Shown in pieces: positions 1 through 8,565 of a stretch of DNA of 64,000 nt; position 1 is the first letter of the stretch; each line of letters begins with the position of its first letter. The position numbers and the translations under genes were made by a program. The stretch covers positions 1,704,658-1,768,657 of the forward strand of contig NZ_LR131147.1 of assembly GCF_900626285.1 (NCBI RefSeq). Direction: 5' to 3'. The stretch comes from Intestinimonas massiliensis (ex Afouda et al. 2020). Lineage in GTDB: Bacteria; Bacillota; Clostridia; Oscillospirales; Oscillospiraceae. Under the pieces are notes generated by a model. The model saw nothing but the letters and a program-made list of their open reading frames with translations, had not been told where the DNA came from and ran no database searches.

Positions 1-3000
1 GATGGTAAAGCTCCAGGTGCGGCTGACGCTCTTCTCATCGGTGCGGGTCAGGGTGACGGACACCGTCACCTTGCCGTCGGCCAGGTCGGCGGCGGGGGTG
101 TAGGCGGCCTTATTGCCGTCCACGGCGGCGGAGACAGGCTCCCCGTTCACCGTCATGACTACCTGGGGGTCCTCCCCGGCGTTGCCGAAGGTGACGCCTA
201 TCTCAGGCCGCTTGTCGTCGCCGGTCTGGGCACCGGAGGCGGGGAACACATCCATGATGTAGGGCTCGTCCTTTACCTCCAGGGTGACGGAGCCGGTAAA
301 GTCCACGCCCTTGACGTCCGCGCCGGTCACGGTGACGGTCAGCTGACCGGCGGTCATGGCGGCGGCGGGGATGGTGAAGGTATAGGTGCCGTCCTCCTGG
401 GTGAGGGCGGCCTCCGTCTCACCGTATCTGGCGGTGAGGGTGTCCACGCCGAAGACGGAGTCCACGGTGAAGGTGACGGTGTAGTCCTGATTCACATAGG
501 CCTCGGTCAGGGCGCCGAAGTTCACCGCCGGCACGTTGACCACGCCCTCGGTGACGGTGATGCCGTCGGCCAGGGGGTAGAAGAAGAAGGTATAGATGTT
601 CTTGTCGCTGTCGCCGTACAGGCTGTAGGTCTTGTAGGAGCCGCCGTAGTACTCCAGATACTGGTCGTACTTGTTATTGAATTTGGCGGTGCGGCTCATC
701 AGGCTGTAGCCGCCGTTGAAGGCGGTGACCGTCCAGTCGGCGTCCTCCGTGGCCTCTTCGGAATAGAAGGCGTTGTTGCCGGTGCCGTTGGAGCACAGGT
801 AGCCGTCGGCGGTCTTGAAGCGGTAGTACGCTCCGTTCTCTTCCACGGCAAAGACCCGGGCGCCGTTGGCGGGGGAGGCCTTGCCCTCCGCGATCTCAGC
901 GGCGGCGCTGTTCACAGAGGGGCTGGTCGCGTTGTCATCCTGTCCCGCCAGCACGCCCTGAGCGCCCACGTTATAGAGCACGAAGGCTTCGGGGATCTCC
1001 ACCTCGCCGCTGGGCGGCTCAGGCAGACCGGTGGCCTCATAGAAGGCCAGGGCGAACATGCCCTCGCTGCCGGAAGCAATGTTGTAGTAAGCGCTCCAGG
1101 TGCCGTACTTTTCCTGGTACTCCATGTAGGCGCCGCGGGCAGAGTTCTTGACGTACCAGAGGCCGTCACCCGCCTCCGTCAGCTCCCACTTGTCGTTCTT
1201 CCCGCCCAGCGGCATACTGGTGTAGTCGTCGTCCATGCCGATGTTCTGTCCGCTGCAGGAGAAGGACCAGGTGCCGTCGCCGTTGTCCGTCACCGTCCAC
1301 ACGTCGGCGGCGGACCAGCCGGTCAGGGTGCTGTCGGTGAGGGTGACGTCGGTGCTCTTGTTGTAGAAGCCGCTGTACTCAGTCGACAGGGCCTTGCCGT
1401 AAGCGGGGTTGTAGATGACCACCTGCTCCCCGTCATAGATGGGACCGGTGGAGGCGCCGGGCTTGGTGATCTCGTCGGCGCTGGTGTTGCGCAGCTGGAA
1501 CTTACTGCCGTATACGCCCACTGCCGCGGAGACGGTGACCACGTCATCCACCGCCACCGCCCAGGTGTTGTCCTCATTCTTGCCCACCACGGCCTTGTAG
1601 AGCTGGATGGTATTGCCGTCGGCGTCCTTCAGGGTGATGTTGGGGCTGGAGTAGGCGCCGTTGTTGTCAAACACCTCGGTGACCGTCAGGTTTTTGATGG
1701 TCACGTAGGTGCAGATGTCGGCGGTGCTCAGTTCCCCGATGGTCTTGACCGCGGGAGTGAGGGTCAGCCCGGAGGACTTCTCATAGGTGGCGCTGGCCAG
1801 CTCGGGCAGACCGTTGTAGGTGGCCCGCTTGCCGGTGGCGATGACGGTGTCCCCCAGAGCCAGGTCGGAGGGCGCCGTGGACAGGAAGGCGCAGATGCCG
1901 CCGGTGCCGTCCTGGAGGTAGACGTTCTTGCCGTCGAGAAGGGTGACCACGCCCTTGACGGTCAGATTTTCCGTGCCGTCCTCAGCGGCCAGGGCCTCGG
2001 CGATGGAGATGGTGTCCGGCTCAGGCTCGGAGGGGGTGCTGTTCTGGATCTCATCGGCGCTGGTGTTGCGCAGCTGGAGGGTGGTATTGAATACGCCCAC
2101 CGCGCCGGAGACGGTGATCACGTCGTCCACCGCCACCGCCCAGGTGTTGTCCCCGTTCTTGCCCACCACGGCCTTGTAGAGCTGGATGGTATTGCCGTCG
2201 GCGTCCTTCAGGGTGATATTGGGGCTGGAATACTGGCCGTTGTTGTCAAAGATGTCGGTGACCGTCACGTTCTCGATGGTCACGTAGGTGCAGATGTCGG
2301 CCTCGCTCAGCTCCCCGATGGTCTTGACCACGGGGGTGAGGGTCAGCCCGGAGGACTTCTCATACGTAGCGCTGGCCAGCTCGGGCAGGCCGTTGTAGGT
2401 GGCCCGCTTGCCGGTGGCGATGACGGTGTCCCCCAGAGCCAGGTCGGAGGGCGCCGTGGACAGGAAGGCGCAGATGCCGCCGGTGCTGTCCTGGAGATAG
2501 ACGTTCTTCCCGTCGAGAAGGGTGACCACGCCCCTGACGGTCAGGTTTTCCGTGCCGACCTCAGCGGCCAGGGCCTCCGCGATGGTAACGACCGTCGGCT
2601 CTGGATCTTCGCCGGGCTGGGGATCGGGCGTACCGCCGGTACCCTCCACCAGCTTGTAGAGGGCAAAATCACAGGGGTAGCCGGCGTTGATCGTGGTGTT
2701 CTTGTAGGCCCGGAATTTATTTCCCGCACTCTTGTTGCTGGCCAGGGTCACGGTGTCATTACCGGTACCCAGGAAGCGGAAGGTGCCGTTTTCGAAGGTA
2801 ACGGCCCAGGTGTACGTTCCCGCCTGGATACCGTTGGCGTTTCCGCCTGCGGGCGCCACCTGGACGCCGTTGGCGTCGGTGAGGGTGACGCCGTCAGCGG
2901 TGACCTCCACGTTCCACACCAGGCTGGCATCCGGGTCGGTCAGGGTCCCGCTCTCGTCGGTGACCTGTACCGCGGAGAGCCAGCTGCCGTCCAGGGCGCC

Positions 3001-3177
3001 CACGGCATAGCCCGTGTCCACCGCCATGACGTACTGGCCGCTGGTCAGATCTTCCTGTGCCGCAATTTTCTCAAAGGTCCCCGTTCCCCCGGCGGCAAAG
3101 ATCGTGCCGGGCAGCAGGGAGAGAAGTATGGCAATCACCATCAGTAGGGACAGGAGCGTCTTGGGCCTTCGTTTCAT
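1..3177 (-). CDS. Large secreted multidomain surface protein, C-terminus outside window
   Basis: The frame is open for 1,059 codons from an ATG at 3177, with AAGGAAAGG a suitable distance upstream, to the window edge, so the C-terminus is missing. Residues 1-29 look like a signal peptide: basic start MKRRPK, leucine-rich core, cut near the Ala-Ala after TIFA. Residues about 190-569 hold two tandem copies of a 193-residue module that looks like an OB-fold domain (motif GDTVIATGKR in each). A Trp/Tyr-rich region follows (about 577-860), then Ig-like beta domains to the edge. This order is common ahead of nucleotidase, nuclease or phosphatase domains in secreted Firmicute proteins, so a catalytic domain outside the window is likely but unseen. 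It lies downstream of the recombinase, on the same strand, and may be cargo of the element that interrupts dpaA. Confidence 0.75.
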   Translation of the reverse strand, partial: MKRRPKTLLSLLMVIAILLSLLPGTIFAAGGTGTFEKIAAQEDLTSGQYVMAVDTGYAVGALDGSWLSAVQVTDESGTLTDPDASLVWNVEVTADGVTLTDANGVQVAPAGGNANGIQAGTYTWAVTFENGTFRFLGTGNDTVTLASNKSAGNKFRAYKNTTINAGYPCDFALYKLVEGTGGTPDPQPGEDPEPTVVTIAEALAAEVGTENLTVRGVVTLLDGKNVYLQDSTGGICAFLSTAPSDLALGDTVIATGKRATYNGLPELASATYEKSSGLTLTPVVKTIGELSEADICTYVTIENVTVTDIFDNNGQYSSPNITLKDADGNTIQLYKAVVGKNGDNTWAVAVDDVITVSGAVGVFNTTLQLRNTSADEIQNSTPSEPEPDTISIAEALAAEDGTENLTVKGVVTLLDGKNVYLQDGTGGICAFLSTAPSDLALGDTVIATGKRATYNGLPELASATYEKSSGLTLTPAVKTIGELSTADICTYVTIKNLTVTEVFDNNGAYSSPNITLKDADGNTIQLYKAVVGKNEDNTWAVAVDDVVTVSAAVGVYGSKFQLRNTSADEITKPGASTGPIYDGEQVVIYNPAYGKALSTEYSGFYNKSTDVTLTDSTLTGWSAADVWTVTDNGDGTWSFSCSGQNIGMDDDYTSMPLGGKNDKWELTEAGDGLWYVKNSARGAYMEYQEKYGTWSAYYNIASGSEGMFALAFYEATGLPEPPSGEVEIPEAFVLYNVGAQGVLAGQDDNATSPSVNSAAAEIAEGKASPANGARVFAVEENGAYYRFKTADGYLCSNGTGNNAFYSEEATEDADWTVTAFNGGYSLMSRTAKFNNKYDQYLEYYGGSYKTYSLYGDSDKNIYTFFFYPLADGITVTEGVVNVPAVNFGALTEAYVNQDYTVTFTVDSVFGVDTLTARYGETEAALTQEDGTYTFTIPAAAMTAGQLTVTVTGADVKGVDFTGSVTLEVKDEPYIMDVFPASGAQTGDDKRPEIGVTFGNAGEDPQVVMTVNGEPVSAAVDGNKAAYTPAADLADGKVTVSVTLTRTDEKSVSRTWSFTI
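1471..2610 (-). repeat. Tandem in-frame repeat, 579-bp period, two copies
   Basis: Segments starting at 1471 and 2050 are near-identical at an exact offset of 579 bases (193 codons), for example the AGGTCGGAGGGCGCCG block at 1862 and 2441. The repeats keep the reading frame of the surface protein and encode its two OB-like modules. Differences are scattered and mostly single bases, so the duplication is recent or kept uniform by recombination. Copy number may vary between strains. Confidence 0.85.
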
Positions 3178-3328
3178 GCCAAATCATCCATCCTTTCCTT
3201 ATTTTGCCGTCCAACTTGAACTCCCGGAATCCGTATCATTTCCGTACGATGTATTTTATCAAATTTCCCCTGGAAGCACAATCCCTTTCTCGGTAATTTA
3301 CCCATTACACTGTGTAGAAAATGTAAAA

Positions 3329-4933
3329 TTATTGTGCAGTTTGTCTCTCCTCATGGAACGGCTCAGGGCGGCATTCCGTCACCCGGACCCGGTAGTTCTG
3401 CCCGGTCCCCCCGCCCACGGCCCGGACCCGGAACCGGACCGGCAGCTCCGCCGCCTCCACCAGGAGACAGTCCGGCAGCACGGTCACCTGCCGCACCAGC
3501 TCGTCCAGGAGAGCCTCTCCCCCCTCCAGCTCCCGCCGCACCAGGTCTTTCGCCGCCCGGAGGCGGTCCCCGTCCGATTTTCCCCTCTCCTCCGCTTCCA
3601 GTGCCGCCAGCTCCCTATGGAGCCGGGCCGTCTCTCCCTCCAAGCGGGAGAGGATGCGGCGCAGCTGGGCCCGGTCCAGGGTCCCGTCCAGGTAGGCCTC
3701 TGCCGCCCGGTCCCGCCGGCCCTCCTGCCGCAGCAGGGCCTGCCGCAGCCGCTCCGCCTCCCTCCCGTCCGGCGCCGGGGCCTCCAGCGCCCGGAGCACC
3801 TCCGCCGCCATGGCCGGGCGGTCCAAGGGCAGACACTTCCACACCGCCCGCACCGCCGCCAGAAGGACCTCCCCCCGGACGGCGGGCATCCGGCAGGCGC
3901 CGGTCCCCTCCAGCCGCCCCCGGCAGACGAAGCGGGTGTATTCCGTGCCGTCGGCCCGGCGGGTGCGCTTGAGAGTAAAGCTCCTGCCGCACCCCCCGCA
4001 GCGGATCTTTCCCGAATACCAGTACCGGGCGGAAAAGCGGCTCCCCGCCTCCTTCAGCCCCGCCCGCCGGGCCAGCTCGGCCTGGACGGCCTGGAAATCC
4101 GCCCGGCTGACGATGGCCTCATGGTGGTCCCGCAGGCAGAACCGCTCCTCCGTGCCGTCGTTGACCACCTTCCGGTGGGTCAGGTGGTCGGTGGTGCGGT
4201 ATTTTTTCTGGAGCAGGTCACCGCAGTATTTTTCGTTGCGGAGGATGCCCAGCACCGTGTTGGCCGACCAGACGCCGTCGGAGCGCAGCGGCGGGGCCAC
4301 GCCCGCCCGGGTCAGTGCCCGGGCGATGGCCCGGGCGCCCTTGCGCTCCGTGAGGAAGGCCCGGTAGATCCGCCTCACGACGTCCGCCTGCTCCGGCTCC
4401 ACGGCCAGCCGTCCGCCCCGGAGGGTATACCCGTAGATGGAGTCGTTGCCGAAGACCACCCCCCGGCGCATGGCCTGGAGCTGGCCCCACCGTGTCCGCT
4501 CGGAGATCTTGCGGCTCTCCTCCTGGGCCACGCTGGCCATGATGGTCAGGCGGAACTCCCCGTCGTCCTCCCGGGTGTCGATGTTGTCATTCAGGAAGCA
4601 CACCCCCACCCCCCGCTCCTTCAGCCGCCGGGTGATCTGGAGGGTGTCCACGGTGTTGCGGGCGAAGCGGGACACCTCCTTGGTCAGGATCAGGTCGATC
4701 TCCCCGTCCATGGCCCGGCGGATCATCCGGCTGAACTGGGGCCGCCGCCGGGCCGAGGTGCCGGACAGGCCCTCGTCGGCAAAGATCCCCACCAGGGTCC
4801 ACCCCGGATGGTCCCGGATGTACTCCTGGAAGAAGTCCCGCTGGGCGGCCAGGGAATTGCGCTGGTCCTCCTTGTCGGTGGATACCCGGCAATAGGCGGC
4901 CGCCCGCAGGGGGGCGTCGGCGCCAGGGTCCAT
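3329..4933 (-). CDS. Large serine recombinase (site-specific, SpoIVCA/phage integrase type)
   Basis: A 534-residue protein starting at ATG 4933 with AAAGGAGG about 9 bases upstream; the frame is open further upstream but has no better start. Residues 10-150 form the resolvase catalytic domain with the motif YCRVSTDKEDQ (nucleophile Ser18, Arg16), and LTKEVSRFARN follows. A recombinase domain spans about 170-290. A zinc ribbon (CGGC, then two later Cys) lies near 325-360, followed by a charged coiled coil and a C-terminal tail. This is the architecture of large serine integrases and of SpoIVCA-like enzymes that excise developmental elements. It starts only 26 bases after the stop of the truncated dpaA, on the same strand, so it would be transcribed from dpaA's promoter. 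No excisionase gene is visible. Confidence 0.9.
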   Translation of the reverse strand: MDPGADAPLRAAAYCRVSTDKEDQRNSLAAQRDFFQEYIRDHPGWTLVGIFADEGLSGTSARRRPQFSRMIRRAMDGEIDLILTKEVSRFARNTVDTLQITRRLKERGVGVCFLNDNIDTREDDGEFRLTIMASVAQEESRKISERTRWGQLQAMRRGVVFGNDSIYGYTLRGGRLAVEPEQADVVRRIYRAFLTERKGARAIARALTRAGVAPPLRSDGVWSANTVLGILRNEKYCGDLLQKKYRTTDHLTHRKVVNDGTEERFCLRDHHEAIVSRADFQAVQAELARRAGLKEAGSRFSARYWYSGKIRCGGCGRSFTLKRTRRADGTEYTRFVCRGRLEGTGACRMPAVRGEVLLAAVRAVWKCLPLDRPAMAAEVLRALEAPAPDGREAERLRQALLRQEGRRDRAAEAYLDGTLDRAQLRRILSRLEGETARLHRELAALEAEERGKSDGDRLRAAKDLVRRELEGGEALLDELVRQVTVLPDCLLVEAAELPVRFRVRAVGGGTGQNYRVRVTECRPEPFHEERQTAQ

Positions 4934-4959
4934 AACCCATTCCTCCTTTCGGCACGATC

Positions 4960-5406
4960 TCAGCCCCGCTCGGGGCATATAAAAGGTATATGCCTGTGTC
5001 CCATGCTCCATGCGGCGGGCACCGCGTTGGCCACCGCCAGCTCCTCCCGGGCAAAGTAGTCGTGGAGGACCAGCCCCCGGTCCCGGGCCATGGCCTGGGT
5101 GGCGGAATCCACCCGGCCGGCGCAGATCACCTGCCCCGGCCGCAGGGCGGCAAAGACCGCCTCCAGGGTCAGGGGCTCCGCCGCCAGGGGGGCGTTTAGC
5201 CTGCCGCCGGGAGCCGCCGTCGGCAGAGGGAGCACCACGCAGTCGGCCAGAGCCGCACCGGAGAGCTCCTTCTCCTCCTTTACCCCCTCCCCCGCCGGGC
5301 CCAGGCCCAGGGTATGTACCGTATGTCCGTCCTCCGCCAGCAGGCCGGCCAGCCGCACCTGCCGCCGGTCCCCGCCGATGATCCAAATGTCCAGTTCATG
5401 TCTCAC
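4960..5406 (-). CDS. dpaA: 5' part of dipicolinate synthase subunit A, interrupted
   Basis: A 148-residue frame from GTG 5406 (GGAAGGAGG 8-9 bases upstream). The N-terminus IWIIGGDRRQVRLAGLLAE and the segment HDYFAREELAVANAVP match the N-terminal half of DpaA/SpoVFA, which normally runs to about 290 residues and makes dipicolinic acid in the mother cell. After NAVPA the usual TAEG continuation is lost and a foreign tail (WSMGHRHIPFICPERG) leads to a stop at 4960. The catalytic NAD-binding half and dpaB are absent from this window. Directly downstream is a serine recombinase. The gene is either inactivated or, more interestingly, split by an element excised during sporulation. The identification comes from recalled family sequence, not from a search. 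Confidence 0.8.
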   Translation of the reverse strand: MRHELDIWIIGGDRRQVRLAGLLAEDGHTVHTLGLGPAGEGVKEEKELSGAALADCVVLPLPTAAPGGRLNAPLAAEPLTLEAVFAALRPGQVICAGRVDSATQAMARDRGLVLHDYFAREELAVANAVPAAWSMGHRHIPFICPERG

Positions 5407-5434
5407 AGCATACGCCTCCTTCCCCGCCGCATCC

Positions 5435-5461
5435 CATCTTATGTGCCTTTTGAAAAAGGGT
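5435..5461 (-). promoter_or_regulatory. Sigma-K-type promoter of dpaA and the recombinase
   Basis: On the minus strand AC (5461-5460) is followed by exactly 16 bases and then CATAAGATG (5443-5435). The sigma-K consensus is AC-N16/17-CATANNNTA, so only the last base differs. The expected start point is about 7 bases downstream, leaving a roughly 22-base leader that contains the dpaA ribosome site. In Bacillus the spoVF operon is a sigma-K target. It overlaps no other gene and lies back to back with the gcv promoter. Confidence 0.6.
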
Positions 5462-5483
5462 GCGGCAAAGGGGAAACTGGCGG

Positions 5484-5512
5484 TTGACTTTTCCTCCAAC
5501 CTCCCATATACT
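5484..5512 (+). promoter_or_regulatory. Sigma-A promoter of the glycine riboswitch/gcv operon
   Basis: TTGACT (5484-5489), a 17-base spacer, and TATACT (5507-5512). It sits about 40 bases upstream of the riboswitch aptamers and points toward gcvT. Confidence 0.85.
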
Positions 5513-5552
5513 GAGAACGGAACCAAACCCATAAGTTCATATTGTCGGATGA

Positions 5553-5698
5553 CGGGACCGGGAGAGCGCGGCAAAGGCCGCCGCCGAAGGGGCAGCGCAG
5601 TGATCTCTCAGGCAGAAGGACCGGTCCCTGACGAAACTCTGGAAAGCGGGCCCCGGCCCGCGCCGACGGGGGCAAAACTCTCAGGTACCAGGACAGAG
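5553..5698 (+). promoter_or_regulatory. Tandem glycine riboswitch
   Basis: Two aptamer-like halves are visible. The first runs from GGAGAGCG to about 5627, with GCCGAAGGGGCAG in the middle and CTCTCAGGCAGAAGGAC at its end. The second runs from about 5630, with CTCTGGAAAGC, GCCGACGGGGGCAAA and CTCTCAGG followed by AGGACAG. These are the conserved signatures of the gcvT (glycine) riboswitch class. It lies between the promoter and an intrinsic terminator ahead of gcvT, so glycine binding probably allows read-through into the glycine cleavage genes. Confidence 0.92.
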
Positions 5699-5728
5699 GC
5701 GCATGGCGTATTTGCCATGCGCTTTTTT
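5699..5728 (+). terminator. Riboswitch-controlled terminator
   Basis: A 9-bp perfect stem GCGCATGGC / GCCATGCGC around the loop GTATTT is followed by six T. It begins within the last bases of the second glycine aptamer region, as expected of an expression platform, and ends 30 bases before the gcvT start. Confidence 0.88.
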
Positions 5729-5758
5729 GCTGCGTAAAAAGGGAAGGAGGAATTGGAA

Positions 5759-6835
5759 ATGGAACGAAAGACCCCGCTCTATGAGCGGCATGTGGCGGCC
5801 GGGGGCAAGATCGTCCCCTTCGCCGGCTGGCTGCTGCCGGTGCAGTACTCCGGCGTCATCGCCGAGCACAAGGCGGTGCGGTCGGCCTGCGGCCTGTTCG
5901 ACGTGTCCCATATGGGGGAGCTGGTGCTGCGGGGGGCAGACGCCCTGGCCAACGTGAACAAGCTGATGACCAACGACTTTTCCGGCATGTACGAGGGGCA
6001 GGCCCGCTATTCCCCCATGTGCTACGAGGACGGCGGCGTGGTGGACGACCTGATCGTCTACAAGGTCAGCGACACGGTGTACTTCATCGTGGTCAACGCC
6101 GCCAACAAGGACAAAGACGCCGCCTGGATCGCGGACCACCTGACCGGGGACTGCGTCATGGAGGACTGGTCGGACAGGGTGGCCCAGCTGGCCCTCCAGG
6201 GCCCCAGGGCGGAGGAGATCCTCCGCACCCTGACGTCCGATATCCCCGAGAAGAATTACTCCGCCGTGCTGCGGGGCACGGTGAAGGGTATCCCCTGCAT
6301 GGTGTCCCGGACGGGATACACCGGGGAGGACGGGTTCGAGCTGTACTGCGCCCCGGCGGACGCCCCCACCCTGTGGGACGCTCTGCTGGAGGCGGGCAAG
6401 CCCTTTGGGCTGATTCCCTGCGGCCTGGGTGCGAGGGACACCCTGCGGCTGGAGGCCGCCATGCCCCTGTACGGCCACGAGCTCTCCCCCGCCATCAACC
6501 CCTACGAGGCGGTGCTGGGTATTTTTGTCAAGCTGGAGAAACCGGACTTCATCGGCAAGGCCGCCCTGGAAAAGGCCCGGCCGGTCTCCCGCCGCCGGGT
6601 GGGACTGAAGATCACCGGCCGGGGCATCGCCCGGGAGGAGTGCCCGGTGTACGACGGGGAGAAGCAGATCGGCGTGGTCACCTCTGGCACCCACTGCCCC
6701 TGGCTGGGCCAGGCGGTGGCCATGGCCATGGTGGACGTGGCCTACAAGGAGCCGGGCACCGTGGTGCAGGTGGACGTCCGGGGCCGGAGGATCGAGGCGG
6801 AGGTCGTCAAGACCCCGTTTTATAAAAGAGGGTAA
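5759..6835 (+). CDS. gcvT: Glycine cleavage system T protein (aminomethyltransferase)
   Basis: A 358-residue protein from ATG 5759, with AAGGAGG 8 bases upstream; a TTG six bases earlier is in frame but too close to the ribosome site. It transfers the aminomethyl carbon of glycine from lipoyl-GcvH to tetrahydrofolate, releasing ammonia. Recognisable GcvT features are the N-terminal TPLYERHVAAGGK, FDVSHMGE, the folate-domain segment RTGYTGEDGFELYC, and GLGARDTLRLEA. Length is normal. It is the first gene of the riboswitch-controlled operon, 33 bases ahead of gcvH. Confidence 0.95.
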   Translation: MERKTPLYERHVAAGGKIVPFAGWLLPVQYSGVIAEHKAVRSACGLFDVSHMGELVLRGADALANVNKLMTNDFSGMYEGQARYSPMCYEDGGVVDDLIVYKVSDTVYFIVVNAANKDKDAAWIADHLTGDCVMEDWSDRVAQLALQGPRAEEILRTLTSDIPEKNYSAVLRGTVKGIPCMVSRTGYTGEDGFELYCAPADAPTLWDALLEAGKPFGLIPCGLGARDTLRLEAAMPLYGHELSPAINPYEAVLGIFVKLEKPDFIGKAALEKARPVSRRRVGLKITGRGIAREECPVYDGEKQIGVVTSGTHCPWLGQAVAMAMVDVAYKEPGTVVQVDVRGRRIEAEVVKTPFYKRG

Positions 6836-6868
6836 CTTATTTACATTGAAATACAGGAGGTAATCGTT

Positions 6869-7249
6869 ATGAACATTCCCACCGAACTGCAATATACCAA
6901 ATCCCACGAGTGGCTCAAGATGGAGGACGGGGTGGCCGTGGTGGGCCTCACCGACTTTGCTCAGGATTCCCTGGGCGACATCGTGTTCGTCAACCTGCCC
7001 CAGCCCGGCGATCCGGTCAACGCGGGGGAGGCCTTTGGCGATGTGGAGTCCGTCAAGGCGGTGTCCGACGTGATCTCCCCGGTGTCCGGCGTGGTGCTGG
7101 AGGTCAACGAGGAGCTGCTGGACAATCCCGCCCTGGTGAACGAGGACCCCTACAACGCCTGGTTTGTCAAGGTGGAGCAGGTCACCGGCGAGGAGGAGCT
7201 GCTGGACGCCGGGGCCTATGAGGCCCACTGTGCTGCCGAGGAGGGATGA
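6869..7249 (+). CDS. gcvH: Glycine cleavage system H protein (lipoyl carrier)
   Basis: A 126-residue protein after an AGGAGG site. It has the full GcvH pattern: YTKSHEWLK at the N-terminus, GLTDFAQDSLGDIVFVNLP, and the lipoylation motif GDVESVKAVSD with the modified lysine at residue 63. It shuttles the aminomethyl group between the P and T proteins and is reoxidised by the L protein. Its stop overlaps the start region of gcvPA, which points to translational coupling. Confidence 0.96.
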   Translation: MNIPTELQYTKSHEWLKMEDGVAVVGLTDFAQDSLGDIVFVNLPQPGDPVNAGEAFGDVESVKAVSDVISPVSGVVLEVNEELLDNPALVNEDPYNAWFVKVEQVTGEEELLDAGAYEAHCAAEEG

Positions 7250-7251
7250 CC

Positions 7252-8565
7252 ATGGGCGGATACCTGCCCGCCGCCCCGGAGGAACGGGCGCGGCAATATG
7301 AGGCGCTGGGGCTGAAGGGGCCCCGGGACCTGTACCGGGACGTGCCGGATGAGGTGTACATCGACGGTCCCCTGGACCTGCCCGAGCCCATGAGCGAGCT
7401 GGAGGTCCGCCGGGCCATGGAGAAGCTGGCCGCTCAGAACACCCGCTTTACCACCATTCTCCGGGGCGCCGGGGCCTATGACCACTACATCCCCTCCGCG
7501 GTGAGCCGCATCGCTTCCAAGGAGGAGTTCGTCACCGCCTACACCCCCTATCAGGCGGAGATCAGCCAGGGCGTGCTCCAGTCGATTTTCGAGTTCCAGA
7601 CCATGATCTGCGAGCTCACCGGGATGGACGCCGCCAACGCCTCGGTGTATGACGGGGCCTCCGCCGCGGCGGAGGCGGTGGCCATGTGCCGGGACCGGAA
7701 GCGGACGAAGGCCGTGGTATCCGGCGCCGCCCACCCGGACGTGATCGCCACCATCAGGACCTACTGCTTCGGGGCGGACACCGAGGTGGTGGTGGCCCCG
7801 GTGAAGGACGGCCGCACCGATCTCACCGGCCTGGTGGACGACCAGACCGCCTGCGTGTACATCCAGCAGCCCAACTTCTACGGTCTGCTGGAGGACGGGA
7901 CCGCCCTGGCTCAGGCCGCCCATGACGGGGGTGCCAAGCTCATCGCCGGAGTGAATCCCATCACCCTGGGGGTGCTGGAACCCCCCGCCGCCTGGGGCGC
8001 CGACATCGCCGTAGGCGAGGGCCAGCCTCTCGGTCTGCCCCTGTCCTGGGGCGGTCCCTATCTGGGCTTCATGGCCACCACCCATGCCATGATGCGCAAG
8101 CTGCCCGGCCGCATCGTGGGAGAGACTGCAGACAAGGAAGGCCGCCGGGCCTTCGTGCTCACCATGCAGGCCAGAGAGCAGCACATCCGCCGTGAAAAGG
8201 CCTCCTCCAACATCTGCTCCAACGAGGCCCTGTGCGCCCTCACCGCCTCGGTGTACCTGTCCATGATGGGTCCCAATGGGCTACGCCAGGTGGGCGAGCA
8301 GTGCTATGCCAAGGCCCACTATCTGGCGGACCAGCTGTGCGCCCTGCCCGGGGTCACCCTGCGGTATCCCGGCCCCTTCTTCCATGAGTTCGTCACCGAC
8401 CTGCGTGGCCCCGCCGACGTGCTGGCGGGTCTGGAGGCCAAGGGCATTCTGGGCGGCCTGCCCCTGAAGGACGGGCTGCTGTGGTGCGTCACCGAAAAGC
8501 AGACCAAGGAAGAGCTGGACCAGACGGTGTCCATCGTGAAGGAGGTGCTGGGCATATGGAACTGA
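7252..8565 (+). CDS. gcvPA: Glycine dehydrogenase (decarboxylating) subunit 1
   Basis: The N-terminal half of the P protein, encoded separately as in many Firmicutes. ATG 7252 (437 residues) is chosen because GAGGAGGG lies 8 bases upstream; ATG 7246 is in frame but nearly touches that site. Family segments include FLGAGAYDHY-like RGAGAYDHYIPSAVS, AYTPYQAEISQGVLQ and SFEFQT-like IFEFQTMICELTGMD. It forms the PLP enzyme together with GcvPB, decarboxylating glycine onto lipoyl-GcvH. It overlaps gcvPB by 10 bases. Confidence 0.94.
   Translation: MGGYLPAAPEERARQYEALGLKGPRDLYRDVPDEVYIDGPLDLPEPMSELEVRRAMEKLAAQNTRFTTILRGAGAYDHYIPSAVSRIASKEEFVTAYTPYQAEISQGVLQSIFEFQTMICELTGMDAANASVYDGASAAAEAVAMCRDRKRTKAVVSGAAHPDVIATIRTYCFGADTEVVVAPVKDGRTDLTGLVDDQTACVYIQQPNFYGLLEDGTALAQAAHDGGAKLIAGVNPITLGVLEPPAAWGADIAVGEGQPLGLPLSWGGPYLGFMATTHAMMRKLPGRIVGETADKEGRRAFVLTMQAREQHIRREKASSNICSNEALCALTASVYLSMMGPNGLRQVGEQCYAKAHYLADQLCALPGVTLRYPGPFFHEFVTDLRGPADVLAGLEAKGILGGLPLKDGLLWCVTEKQTKEELDQTVSIVKEVLGIWN

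Noticed and set aside
1471..2610. CRISPR-like or insertion-sequence repeats
   Set aside because: The repeat is a long, in-frame coding duplication without spacers or transposase; no CRISPR array was found elsewhere.
3014..5059. 681-codon plus-strand frame over the recombinase
   Set aside because: Proline/arginine-rich shadow of the recombinase; no ribosome site or domain.
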